Assembly: GCA_964458265.1 (NCBI GenBank)
Contig: CAYWIF010000003.1
Location: 103,033-167,032 of the forward strand
Length of the DNA stretch: 64,000 nucleotides
Origin: JAGVSR01 sp964458265
GTDB taxonomy: Bacteria > Pseudomonadota > Alphaproteobacteria > Rhizobiales > Hyphomicrobiaceae
Reading direction: 5' to 3'
Shown here: in pieces, positions 42,886 to 50,984 of the stretch
How positions within the stretch are numbered: position 1 is the first letter of the stretch
How the letters are laid out: every line of letters begins with the position of its first letter
Translations under genes and position numbers: made by a program
The notes under the pieces: model-generated
What the model saw: only the letters and a program-made list of their open reading frames with translations
The model's database searches: none
Told to the model about the DNA's origin: nothing

Positions 42886-44277
42886 ATGTCACAGCGAAGT
42901 CCGACGTCGCTTCTCTCAGTGGATGTTCCGCGCGCACTTGTTTCCTATTTGCCGGCTCGGAGTACCGAGCAGAGCCGTCAGCGCCGTCAGTTCTGGTTTG
43001 GCTTTGGGCAGTCCTTTAACCTGCTGCTCATTGGTGCCGTCGCATGTGCGGTTCTGCTGCATTTGTTGCGTCCGGACGCAGCGCCAGAGCCTGGGACGCC
43101 GACAGAACCGGCTGGCGTGGCGCGTTCGTCAAATTACGTGACAGCCAACGTTGTCAGGGGTGATCTTTCAGTCCGCGTGTCCGCATCGGGAACCGTCGAA
43201 CCCACGCGCCTCGTGGAGGTATCGACGGAATTGTCAGGTACGATCCGCTCAGTTCATGTCGAGAACAATGATCCTGTTAAATCTGGCCAGCTGCTTGCCG
43301 AACTCGATTCCGACACACTGGTAATCGAGCTGAAACGCGCGGAAGCTCAAGTTCTTGCCGCGCGGGCACGGGTCGAGGAAGCTGAGGCGCTGACGACAGC
43401 CTCAAAGAAGGAATTGTCGCGAAAGAGGACGTTGGCTGCTCGCGATCTCGCGCCAGCTCGCGAGCTTGAAAACGCCGCTGCCAGCGATCGGCAAGCTCAT
43501 GCTGCCGTCGATGCTTTGCAAGCCGAACTGAAGGCGGCAAGGGCAAATTTGGACATTGCCAAAGCCAATTTGGGAAAGGGCCGGATCGTGTCGCCGATTG
43601 ACGGCATCGTCTTGCGGCGGAACGTCGAGCCGGGACAAACGGTGGCGGCTTCACTCCAATCACCGGTCCTATTCCGGCTGGCTCAAGACCTTGATCGCAT
43701 GCAGATCCGGGTCGATGTCGATGAAGCAGATGCGCTCAGTGTTCGCGAAGGGCAATTGGCTTCGTTCACTGTACAGGCGCTGCGCGACCAGCCGTTGGAG
43801 GCGGTTGTAGAAAAGCTCTACATGGGTGCCGAGATCGTACAAGGCGTGGTGACATACCGCGCAATTCTAAGTTTCGACAATCGGCCGCTGGGGCTGCGTC
43901 CCGGTATGACCGCCATCGCTGACATCGTGGTGAAGGATGTGCGCGGAGGTCTTCTGGTGCCGAATTCGGCTTTAAGGTTTTCTCCGCCCGACGAAGCCAT
44001 TTCCGACAGCATGTTGATGGCTGGCACGAGGCTGATGGGGCTCAGTGTCGATCCGGCGAATGCGAACGGGAACGTTGCGACCAACTCGGAGCAGCCCTCC
44101 GATCCAGACAGAGCGAATCGCCGGCGGGTGTGGATAGACGAGGGCGGTAAGCCGCGGCCGCTCGACGTGGAGATCGGTGCCACGGATGGAACCTTTACTG
44201 AAATTCTGAAGGGGCCATTGAAAGCTGGTCAGCGCGTGATCGTCGATATTGCCGCGCCGGGCCCGGGGGGGGGCTGA
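42886..44277 (+). CDS. HlyD/MacA-type periplasmic adaptor
   Basis: A 463-residue membrane fusion protein. A cytoplasmic start of about 44 residues is followed by one span (SFNLLLIGAVACAVLLHLL), a lipoyl half (VSASGTVEPTRLVEVSTELSGTIRSVHVENNDPVKSGQLLAELD), a coiled coil (about residues 140-220), the second half (GRIVSPIDGIVLRRNVEPGQTVAASLQSPVLFRLAQDL) and beta-barrel domains. It resembles MacA. It is followed two bases later by a MacB-type ATPase gene. The ATG at 42886 follows AGGTG. The outer-membrane partner is not in the window. Confidence 0.88.
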   Translation: MSQRSPTSLLSVDVPRALVSYLPARSTEQSRQRRQFWFGFGQSFNLLLIGAVACAVLLHLLRPDAAPEPGTPTEPAGVARSSNYVTANVVRGDLSVRVSASGTVEPTRLVEVSTELSGTIRSVHVENNDPVKSGQLLAELDSDTLVIELKRAEAQVLAARARVEEAEALTTASKKELSRKRTLAARDLAPARELENAAASDRQAHAAVDALQAELKAARANLDIAKANLGKGRIVSPIDGIVLRRNVEPGQTVAASLQSPVLFRLAQDLDRMQIRVDVDEADALSVREGQLASFTVQALRDQPLEAVVEKLYMGAEIVQGVVTYRAILSFDNRPLGLRPGMTAIADIVVKDVRGGLLVPNSALRFSPPDEAISDSMLMAGTRLMGLSVDPANANGNVATNSEQPSDPDRANRRRVWIDEGGKPRPLDVEIGATDGTFTEILKGPLKAGQRVIVDIAAPGPGGG

Positions 44278-44279
44278 CG

Positions 44280-45005
44280 ATGCTCGACCGAATTGTCAGA
44301 CGGAACGTCGTGCGACTCTCGGCTGTGTCTCGGGTATTCGGCGAGGGTTCGAATTGCGTCAAGGCGATGCGCGACGTCGATCTTGAAATTGGCGAAGGAG
44401 AGTTCGTCGTCATCGTGGGTCCCAGCGGATCAGGGAAGTCGACGTGTCTCAATATTCTTGGGTGTCTCGACACACCAACCTCAGGTCAATTTCGGTTATT
44501 CGGCAATTCCACGAACACGATGCCGCCGGAGAGGCGAGCCATGCTGCGCCGGGACAATATCGGCTTTGTCTTCCAGAGCCCGAATTTGATCGGGCGGATG
44601 ACTGCTCTGCGCAACGTGGAGCTGCCACTGATCTACAGGGGCGCGCGGCGAAACGATCGCAACGAACGGGCCTGCCGTGCTCTGCAGGCTGTTGGTCTCG
44701 ACCAGCGATTGTCCCATCGGCCGCATGAGCTGTCTGGCGGGCAGCAGCAGAGGGTAGCTATTGCTCGCGCTGTTGTGACATCGCCCCGGCTACTTATTGC
44801 CGATGAGCCGACAGGTTCGCTCGACTCAGTCACCGGCACCGGCATCATAGAACTGCTGATCAATCTCAACCGCACGATGGGACTGACCGTTGTCTTGGTG
44901 ACCCACGACCAGAAAGTTGCGGATCGTTCGCCGCGCGTTTGCACATTCCGCGACGGCCTTCTGGTTTCCGACGTATCACGAAGGACGCCTGCATATGCTG
45001 GCTGA
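44280..45005 (+). CDS. MacB-type ABC transporter ATP-binding protein
   Basis: A 241-residue ATPase of the LolD/MacB group: Walker A GPSGSGKST, Q-loop near FVFQSPNLIGRMTALRNVELPL, signature LSGGQQQRVAIARAVV, Walker B LLIADEPTGSLD and the switch histidine in VLVTHDQKVADRS. ATPase and permease are separate genes here, unlike fused MacB. It overlaps the permease start by 11 bases. Confidence 0.92.
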   Translation: MLDRIVRRNVVRLSAVSRVFGEGSNCVKAMRDVDLEIGEGEFVVIVGPSGSGKSTCLNILGCLDTPTSGQFRLFGNSTNTMPPERRAMLRRDNIGFVFQSPNLIGRMTALRNVELPLIYRGARRNDRNERACRALQAVGLDQRLSHRPHELSGGQQQRVAIARAVVTSPRLLIADEPTGSLDSVTGTGIIELLINLNRTMGLTVVLVTHDQKVADRSPRVCTFRDGLLVSDVSRRTPAYAG

Positions 45006-46203
45006 AGCCGTCCGGATGGCGCTGGAAGGCTTGAGCCGAAACGCTTTGCGTTCCGCCTTGACCGGGCTCGGCGTTCTCATCGGCTGCGGCGCAGTCATTG
45101 CGATGATTGCGATTGGTCAAGGGGCGTCGATCAATGTCAGAGACGAAATTGCCAAGCTGGGCGCCGAAGTTTTGGTTCTGACGGTTGGGCAGCACGTGCG
45201 CGGCGGAAATGGCATAGCCACGACGTCGAAGCCGTTTGATTATTCTGATGTCGAGGCAATTAGATCGCAAGTCAGGGGCTTGCGCCATGTCGCGCCTCTT
45301 TCGCAGTCGGATGGCCGCGCCGCTGCGCGCAATGCCAATTGGAATGTCCGCATTTTTGGTACCGAGAACGATTTCTTTCAGGCGCGGGGATGGGGAGTCG
45401 TAGCCGGCCGATTGTTCTCCGAGGGTGAGACCTATAACGGCAAGCCTGTCTGCATTATCAGCGAGGCCGTGCGCCAAAGGCTTTACCCCAATTTGGACGG
45501 ACCAGGAGAAACGCTGCGGATTGCTGGGATAGCGTGCACAGTCGTCGGTGTGCTGGAGCAAACGGGGAAGGCGGGCTCGGCGCATGAGGAGTCCATCGTC
45601 GCCGTGCCGTTCGATATGTTTCAACGGCGGATACAGGGCGATTCCGATATCCAAAGTGTTGTGATGGCGGCTTACCCGGAAGCGAACATGAACCGGGTGA
45701 AGATGCTGATTGCCGGGCTCATGCGCGAGCGGCGCGATCTTGCAGCAAATGACAAGGATGATTTCGCACTGCTGGATATGCGTCAAGTCGCACAGTCGAT
45801 GTCGGCGGCGGCTCGAACATTCACCCTCTTTCTGGGTGCGATAGCTGCGGTGAGTTTGGTTGTGGGCGGGATCGGGATCATGAACATCATGCTCGTCTCT
45901 GTTTCCGAGCGAACACGAGAAATAGGAGTTCGGCTGGCGATCGGTGCGCTGCCTTCGCAGATAAGACAGCAGTTCTTAATTGAAGCTGTTCTGCTCACGC
46001 TCAGTGGTGGAGTCATGGGAATAGCTACGGGCCTCGGCATCGCAGCAATGGCAGCGCCCTACCTTTCCATCCCGCTTGTTATCGATCCCGTCGTTATCGC
46101 AGGCACTGTGGCGGTCACAACAGCGCTTGGCGTGTTCTTCGGTTACATGCCGGCATCTAGGGCCGCAGCGCTCGACCCAATCGTGGCGCTTCGTCATGTT
46201 TAG
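44995..46203 (+). CDS. MacB-type ABC transporter permease (FtsX-like)
   Basis: A 402-residue permease with the MacB layout. One N-terminal span (RSALTGLGVLIGCGAVIAMIAIGQGA) is followed by a large periplasmic domain, then three C-terminal spans with the FtsX motif (GGIGIMNIMLVSVSERTREIGVRLAIGALPSQIRQQFLIEAVLLTLSGG). Such transporters drive periplasmic substrates through MacA and an outer-membrane channel. The start is the ATG at 44995 inside the ATPase gene; the longer frame from 44917 has no support. The (NSSS)n repeat protein follows 102 bases later with its own promoter. Confidence 0.9.
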   Translation: MLAEAVRMALEGLSRNALRSALTGLGVLIGCGAVIAMIAIGQGASINVRDEIAKLGAEVLVLTVGQHVRGGNGIATTSKPFDYSDVEAIRSQVRGLRHVAPLSQSDGRAAARNANWNVRIFGTENDFFQARGWGVVAGRLFSEGETYNGKPVCIISEAVRQRLYPNLDGPGETLRIAGIACTVVGVLEQTGKAGSAHEESIVAVPFDMFQRRIQGDSDIQSVVMAAYPEANMNRVKMLIAGLMRERRDLAANDKDDFALLDMRQVAQSMSAAARTFTLFLGAIAAVSLVVGGIGIMNIMLVSVSERTREIGVRLAIGALPSQIRQQFLIEAVLLTLSGGVMGIATGLGIAAMAAPYLSIPLVIDPVVIAGTVAVTTALGVFFGYMPASRAAALDPIVALRHV

Positions 46204-46221
46204 ACTCATCAAAAAAAGAAT

Positions 46222-46246
46222 GGAATGCGGACGAAGCTTCAGCGTT
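46222..46246 (+). promoter_or_regulatory. ECF-type promoter of the (NSSS)n repeat gene
   Basis: The plus strand reads GGAAT-N16-CGTT followed by TC, 59 bases before the ATG at 46306 and 18 bases after the permease stop. It gives the repeat gene its own start within the regulon. Confidence 0.75.
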
Positions 46247-46305
46247 TCCCTGGCTGCTCGCTGAATGATTTTGGCGGGATCGTCAGAAACCTCATGGAGA
46301 AGACC

Positions 46306-46952
46306 ATGAAACACAAGATTACAATTACTTCGGTGACGGCGGCGTTGGCGGTAGCTGGCGCGGCAGGCGCCCAGGCCGATGAGCGCCTTGCGACAGATGT
46401 TTTGCGGACTCAATTGATGTCGACGGCACCGGTTGTCCTGCCGGCCGACGCAGTTGCCGAGATTGCCGGCGCGAAGCCGCAGGTTGTTGAGGGTTGGACT
46501 GAAGCACGCAAACGCCCTGCGTTGGGCAAGCGCGGTTCGTCCAACACCAGCAGCAATTCCTCTTCGAACAGCTCGTCCAACAGCTCTTCGAATTCAAGCT
46601 CGAACTCGTCCTCGAACAGCTCGTCCAACAGCTCTTCGAATTCGAGCTCGAACTCGTCCTCGAACAGCTCNNNNNNNNNNNNNNNNNNNNNNNNNNNNNN
46701 NNNNNNNNNNNNNNNNNNNNNNNNNNNNNNNNNNNNNNNNNNNNNNNNNNNNNNNNNNNNNNNNNNNNNNACAGCTCGTCCAACAGCTCTTCGAATTCGA
46801 GCTCGAACTCGTCCTCGAACAGCTCGTCCAACAGCTCTTCGAATTCGAGCTCGAACTCGTCCTCGAACAGCTCATCCAACAGCTCTTCGAACTCCAGCTC
46901 GAACTCGTCTTCGAACAGCTCGTCAAACTCGAGCAGCAACTCTTCGACGTAA
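46306..46952 (+). CDS. Secreted (Asn-Ser-Ser-Ser)n repeat protein, interrupted by assembly gap
   Basis: The protein starts at the ATG at 46306 (GGAG upstream). It has a signal peptide ending near AQA-DE (residue 24), a unique stretch to about residue 77 (RLATDVLRTQLMSTAPVVLPADAVAEIAG), then NSSS repeats in 48-base units. A 100-N gap at 46671-46770 breaks the repeat. Past it, the repeat text resumes in the frame that reads NSSS and ends at TAA 46950-46952. That frame differs from the one before the gap, because 100 is only a placeholder length: the missing bases must equal 2 modulo 3. Total length is unknown. A structural or surface role is likely from composition; I do not recognise a family. 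It belongs to the ECF regulon and follows the MacAB-type genes. Confidence 0.78.
46567..46949 (+). repeat. 48-bp tandem repeats encoding (NSSS)4 units
   Basis: Units at 46567-46614 and 46615-46662 are followed by a partial unit into the N gap. After the gap there are units at 46771-46817 (first base lost), 46818-46865 and 46866-46913, then a diverged end unit. The first four are almost identical and the last two drift, the usual pattern of a tandem array expanding by unequal exchange. Confidence 0.9.
46671..46770. other. Assembly gap (100 N)
   Basis: Exactly 100 undetermined bases, a conventional placeholder for a gap of unknown length. It falls inside the tandem repeat, so the assembler most likely collapsed or failed to span the array. 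Confidence 0.98.
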
Positions 46953-46981
46953 CCGTTCCCGCACACGGTTACTCGGGGAGT

Positions 46982-47018
46982 GGTGCCGCGGGGCGGGGGA
47001 ACTTTCTCCCGCGGCACC
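46982..47018 (+). terminator. Strong hairpin after the repeat gene
   Basis: A perfect 11-bp GC-rich stem (46982-46992 with 47008-47018) with a 15-base loop. No T-run follows, so it may terminate poorly or stabilise the mRNA end. It precedes the next gene by 41 bases. Confidence 0.5.
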
Positions 47019-47059
47019 GTCTTCCGCCTCGACGACCGAGCGCACGAGCGAGGACTCAA

Positions 47060-47617
47060 ATGAAGCAAAGAGAATGGGCGGCACGCGATCGAACTATTGT
47101 GGATGCGGAGTTTGAGGATGTTCGCCAGTCGAACGATCGAACAGGCCCGCAATTGGCCCTTTGGTTGTCGCGCGGATTTCTGGTGACCATCCTTTGCGGG
47201 GCGCTCGCACTGTTCTGGCGCTTCGATCCCGATCCGGACGTTGACTTGGCCAGCGCTCCACCTTCGATCGTAACGGCAAGTGCGATTGCGGCTGCCGCGC
47301 GACAGGGCGCGACGCCGCCGCAGCCATCCCAAAACACTATTGAGACGGCGACGTTACTACCAGTCGAGGCCATGCGGCGACCCATCGAAGATCGTCCGGC
47401 CGTGCCCCAATCGCCGAGCGCGCACTTAGCTGAGCCTTCAAAAAGCAGCGGTGCAACATCGAAGCGCGTTGAGCGAGGTGAAGGCAAGGTGAGGTCCGAC
47501 CGGAACAGACGACGTACACTGGCGCGGACAGTGCCAAGAAGAGCGCTGGCCGGAATCGCTTATCGGGCCAAGCGCACGCTTCGAGCCGTCGGCAGAGTTT
47601 TTTCCCGCCCTCTCTGA
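47060..47617 (+). CDS. Single-span membrane protein of unknown function
   Basis: A 185-residue protein: a polar cytoplasmic start (MKQREWAARDRTIVDAEFEDVRQ), one membrane span (LALWLSRGFLVTILCGALALFW, about residues 32-53), a Pro/Ala-rich middle and a very basic C-terminus (RSDRNRRRTLARTVPRRALAGIAYRAKRTLRAVGRVF). GAGGA six bases before the ATG supports translation. I recognise no family. It may be cotranscribed with the repeat gene, from which it is separated by a hairpin. Confidence 0.6.
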   Translation: MKQREWAARDRTIVDAEFEDVRQSNDRTGPQLALWLSRGFLVTILCGALALFWRFDPDPDVDLASAPPSIVTASAIAAAARQGATPPQPSQNTIETATLLPVEAMRRPIEDRPAVPQSPSAHLAEPSKSSGATSKRVERGEGKVRSDRNRRRTLARTVPRRALAGIAYRAKRTLRAVGRVFSRPL

Positions 47618-47796
47618 GCGGCTCAATGCACAATTGGTGCAAAGGAATGTTGCCAGGTATCGCGAGTTAGCTGCGGAAACCGGGACTGCAAAATAAAGAG
47701 TCCACTTAACATTCAACCTGGCGCACGTGCTTCGGAGACGATCGCAAGGTGTTGAAATGGCGTTAAAATTTTTGCTCTTCAAACCCGGCGCCGATA

Positions 47797-47872
47797 TGGC
47801 GCCCCGTAGGGGACTCGAACCCCTGTTGCCCACGTGAGAGGCGGGTGTCCTAGGCCACTAGACGAACGGGGC
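47797..47872 (-). tRNA. tRNA-Glu (anticodon CTC)
   Basis: On the minus strand a 76-base cloverleaf with encoded CCA is seen. The acceptor stem GCCCCGT pairs with ACGGGGC, the anticodon arm is CCCGC-CTCTCAC-GTGGG (anticodon CTC, reading GAG), and the T arm is GGGG-TTCGAGT-CCCC. A 179-base stretch without a gene lies between it and the membrane protein gene. Confidence 0.95.
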
Positions 47873-48052
47873 GGCGGGCCGGAGCGAGACGTTTAAGGGA
47901 ACGGCGATGGGGGTGCAAGTGCCATGTTTGCGGGCTGCCGGGATCGCACAGCGGTGATCAAGGACGGATCTGGCGGTGGATTGCGAGCGCGTTTCGTGCT
48001 CCCCATCAGGAGCGGTACCAACGTCACCGTTCAAGGATTAACGCGGCTCCAC

Positions 48053-49153
48053 ATGGCAACCGGTCGTCCAGACGATGAACATGATCATCAATCGCCTGAG
48101 GCAGTGGACGCGGGCGGCTGCGCGTCGATCATGGCCGGTGACGATGCCAAGGGAAAGCGGCTCGACATTGTACTGGCGGCAGGGATGGCGTCGTTCAGCC
48201 GGTCGCGGCTGCAGGCGCTGATCAAGGATGGAAAGGTTCTCGTCGCGGGAAAGGTTGCGACTGACCCAGATTTAAGGCTGCTCGGCGGCGAGGAGCTTTC
48301 GATCATCTTGCCGCCGCCGGACGCTCCTAAGCCGCGTGCGGAAAACATCCCGCTGGCGGTGGTGTTTGAAGATGAGCATCTCATTGTTATCGACAAGCCG
48401 GCGGGGCTCGTTGTGCATCCAGCCGCTGGGCACGCGCGCGGAACGCTGGTCAATGCGCTGATCGGGCATTGCGGGGACAGCCTCTCAGGTATTGGGGGCG
48501 TCAGGCGCCCGGGCATTGTGCATCGCCTGGACAAGGACACGTCGGGGCTGCTGGTTGTGGCCAAGTCGGATACGGCCCACACGGGGCTTTCCGAACAATT
48601 CGCGGCGCACGGTGCGGACGGGCGACTGGAGCGCGCCTATCTGGCAGTGGTCTGGGGCGTGCCGCCACGCAATAAGGGTGTTATTGATGCCGCCCTTTCC
48701 AGGTCGGCGCGTAACCGGGTTAAGATCGCCGTCGTGCCGGAAGGGAGCGGTCGGCATGCCGTTTCCCAATTCGCCGTCGTCGAGACATTCGTGGACAAGG
48801 ACGGCGAGCCGGTGGCGTCGCTGGTGCGGCTGGTCCTGGAGACAGGGCGAACGCATCAGATCAGGGTCCACATGGCCCACATCGGACATCCGCTGCTCGG
48901 AGATACGACTTATGGGAGTGGATTTCAGACCCGCGCGGCAAGGCTTCTCGAGGAGGCACAGACCGCACTGAAGGCTTTGGGCCGCCAAGCCTTGCATGCT
49001 GCCGAACTCGGCTTCGAGCATCCAGTGACCGGCAAGGGTATGAGGTTCCGGTCGGAGCTGCCGGGCGACCTCGATAGGCTATTGACGGCGCTGCGCGACA
49101 CGCCAACGAAAGCACGCCGGTCGTCGGCCGGCCGGCGGCGGCGGCCGGCCTAG
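48053..49153 (+). CDS. rluD: RluA-family pseudouridine synthase (RluD-like)
   Basis: A 366-residue RNA modification enzyme. The N-terminal S4 domain (KGKRLDIVLAAGMASFSRSRLQALIKDGKVLVAGKV) is followed by the catalytic domain with IVIDKPAGLVVHPAAGH and the motif RPGIVHRLDKDTSGLLVVAK holding the catalytic aspartate. ETGRTHQIRVHMAHIGHPLLGDTTYG confirms the family. RluD makes pseudouridines in helix 69 of 23S rRNA; which uridines this copy modifies is inferred. The ATG at 48053 is chosen; the frame is open upstream to 47924. Confidence 0.9.
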   Translation: MATGRPDDEHDHQSPEAVDAGGCASIMAGDDAKGKRLDIVLAAGMASFSRSRLQALIKDGKVLVAGKVATDPDLRLLGGEELSIILPPPDAPKPRAENIPLAVVFEDEHLIVIDKPAGLVVHPAAGHARGTLVNALIGHCGDSLSGIGGVRRPGIVHRLDKDTSGLLVVAKSDTAHTGLSEQFAAHGADGRLERAYLAVVWGVPPRNKGVIDAALSRSARNRVKIAVVPEGSGRHAVSQFAVVETFVDKDGEPVASLVRLVLETGRTHQIRVHMAHIGHPLLGDTTYGSGFQTRAARLLEEAQTALKALGRQALHAAELGFEHPVTGKGMRFRSELPGDLDRLLTALRDTPTKARRSSAGRRRRPA

Positions 49154-49304
49154 ACCTGGGAACGCCCCTACGATGGGTTCCGCGGCGCGATCAGCGACGG
49201 AACGAAGGCGGTTCAGACGTATTGGTAGAGTATGTTCACGTCTCCGAATTCTGCCGTGAAGCTACAACCTCTGACCGCTGATTAATTCGGTGTAATGGAT
49301 ATTT

Positions 49305-49328
49305 AAATGGGACGGAGTTGGCCCATTT
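49305..49328 (+). promoter_or_regulatory. Inverted repeat in rpoH leader
   Basis: AAATGGG-N10-CCCATTT is a perfect 7-bp inverted repeat 63 bases before the rpoH ATG, in an AT-rich patch. It may be an operator or, if transcribed, a small RNA hairpin. Confidence 0.45.
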
Positions 49329-49391
49329 ATATAGCCGGGTGACAGGGAGCCGGGATCAATCCGCAGTCGGACACGTCCCGTAAAAATATCA

Positions 49392-50276
49392 ATGAGCGCG
49401 AAGTCTGTTCCAGTTCTGGCCGGCGGCTCGCAGGGGCTTTCGCGGTATCTCGACGAGATCCGCAAGTTTCCCATGCTTGAGCCGCATGAAGAATTTATGC
49501 TGGCCAAGGCCTGGCAGGAACATGCCGATCAGGAAGCAGCGGAAAAGCTGATCACGTCGCATCTGCGGCTCGTGGCACGCATCGCCATGGGCTACCGGGG
49601 CTATGGCTTGCCCATCGGCGAAGTCATCTCCGAAGGCAATGTCGGCTTAATGCAAGCGGTGAAGCGGTTCGATCCCGATCGCGGGTTCCGGCTTGCGACC
49701 TACGCCATGTGGTGGATCCGGGCGTCGATCCAGGAATACATTCTCCGGTCGTGGAGCCTGGTGAAGGTCGGTACGACCGCGGCGCAGAAGAAGCTGTTCT
49801 TCAACTTGCGGCGGGCCAAAAGTCAGTTGCAGGCGCTCGAGGACGGCGACCTCAAGCCCGAGCATGTCAAGGCGATCTCGAAGAAACTCGGAGTGAGCGA
49901 AGACGACGTTGTGTCGATGAACCGGCGTCTTGGCGGGGACGCCTCGCTCAATGCGCCGGTGCGCGCCGACATGGAAGCGGGCGAGTGGCAGGATTGGCTT
50001 GTCGACGACACGCCGGATCAGGAAGAGCGGCTTGTCGAAAGCGAAGAGGCCAGCCGCAGAAAGTCCTTCCTGTTCACTGCGCTGGATACGCTCAACGACC
50101 GCGAGCGGCGAATATTCGAGGCCCGGCGTCTTGCCGAGAGCCCCTCGACGCTCGAGGACTTGTCGGCAGAGTTCGGGGTCAGCCGCGAGCGCATCAGGCA
50201 GATCGAAGTCCGCGCGTTCGAAAAAGTACAGAAGGCCGTTCGCAATGCGGCGCGGACGGCGGACGCGGTGGTGTAG
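49392..50276 (+). CDS. rpoH: RNA polymerase heat-shock sigma factor (sigma-32)
   Basis: A 294-residue sigma factor. Region 2 is HLRLVARIAMGYRGYGLPIGEVISEGNVGLMQAVKRFDPDRGFRLATYAMWWIRASIQEYILRSW. The RpoH box QKKLFFNLRR follows at about residues 132-141, and region 4 is STLEDLSAEFGVSRERIRQIEVRAFEKVQKAVR. It directs RNA polymerase to heat-shock genes. A strong terminator follows. No strong ribosome binding site is visible before the ATG, which suits regulated translation, though this is only suggestive. Confidence 0.96.
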   Translation: MSAKSVPVLAGGSQGLSRYLDEIRKFPMLEPHEEFMLAKAWQEHADQEAAEKLITSHLRLVARIAMGYRGYGLPIGEVISEGNVGLMQAVKRFDPDRGFRLATYAMWWIRASIQEYILRSWSLVKVGTTAAQKKLFFNLRRAKSQLQALEDGDLKPEHVKAISKKLGVSEDDVVSMNRRLGGDASLNAPVRADMEAGEWQDWLVDDTPDQEERLVESEEASRRKSFLFTALDTLNDRERRIFEARRLAESPSTLEDLSAEFGVSRERIRQIEVRAFEKVQKAVRNAARTADAVV

Positions 50277-50309
50277 GCGCTCCAGCCCAATCGTTCGTTT
50301 TGAAATCGT

Positions 50310-50348
50310 GCAGCGGCCCCTTTGCCAAGAAGGGGCCGCTGCCGTTTT
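50310..50348 (+). terminator. Rho-independent terminator after rpoH
   Basis: A perfect 13-bp GC-rich stem (50310-50322 with 50330-50342) with a 7-base loop is followed by CGTTTT. Confidence 0.92.
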
Positions 50349-50984
50349 GCAACTGCCGCAAGTTCGGGCACGGCGAGGCGAAAGTTGAGTCATAGAACCT
50401 GTGGACGAATCACTTAGCATCCAGATCGCGGGGGAGCCTCGCTTCCAGCCGTTTCAGTCATCTGGAGCGTGCTGGAGGGGTGCGTGCGTCGGAGCTTGCA
50501 AGGCGGAAGCGCTTGAAAACTCTGTGCCGGTCAAACACTACTGGCAAAATCATCCGGTTCGACGTGGAGCGGTCCTGGACGGGGCTGCTCGAGGGAACGT
50601 CTCACCGGACCGCACCTAAATCTCTCCGCAGAGCCGTCCAAGACCGCCGCGCCGCTTCCTGCAGAACAACCGGACAGCACTCGCCGCGATGGGGCCACCC
50701 GTCGCACTCGCGGCGTGCGTCACTGTCCAACTGCCTCGAAGGGACCTTCCTTGCCCGGAGTCCAAGGTGCGGTGCCACGACCCTCGAGGGAGTGCCTGAT
50801 GAAGACGCTTTTTCGTCCCCGTCCAGCTGTGGTGTTGGCGTTACGACCACGCCGCTCGTTTGCAAGGAGGCTTGATCTCGAATGGCTTTTTCTCCTGCTC
50901 TGGCGACTCAAACCTGCACACCCTCCAAGTAGAGCTTGAATGACGAAGGCCGGTAGCGGGTGCGATCCGCTTCGGTAGAATATC
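50349..50984. other. Gene-poor region between rpoH and the amidase gene
   Basis: About 640 bases without a recognised gene between two terminators. Open frames exist on both strands but none resembles a known family. The best candidate is a 46-codon frame at 50799-50939. A structured RNA is possible, but I found no match to 6S, SRP, RNase P or tmRNA signatures. Confidence 0.5.
50799..50939 (+). CDS. Possible small basic/hydrophobic protein
   Basis: A 46-residue frame starting MKTLFRPRPAVVLALRPRRS, with a hydrophobic LEWLFLLLWRL stretch and a Pro-rich end. GGGAG lies seven bases before the ATG. No homologue is known to me, so it may be a chance frame. Confidence 0.3.
   Translation: MKTLFRPRPAVVLALRPRRSFARRLDLEWLFLLLWRLKPAHPPSRA

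Noticed and set aside
46433..47617. Long plus-strand frames (Thr/Arg-Pro-rich) crossing the N gap, and a Glu/Leu-rich minus-strand frame
   Set aside because: They are shifted readings of the NSSS repeat and are joined only because N codons contain no stop.
47640..47700. A seventh near-copy of the ECF motif (GGAAT-N16-AGTT)
   Set aside because: The second element differs from CGTT and no gene follows on that strand before the tRNA.
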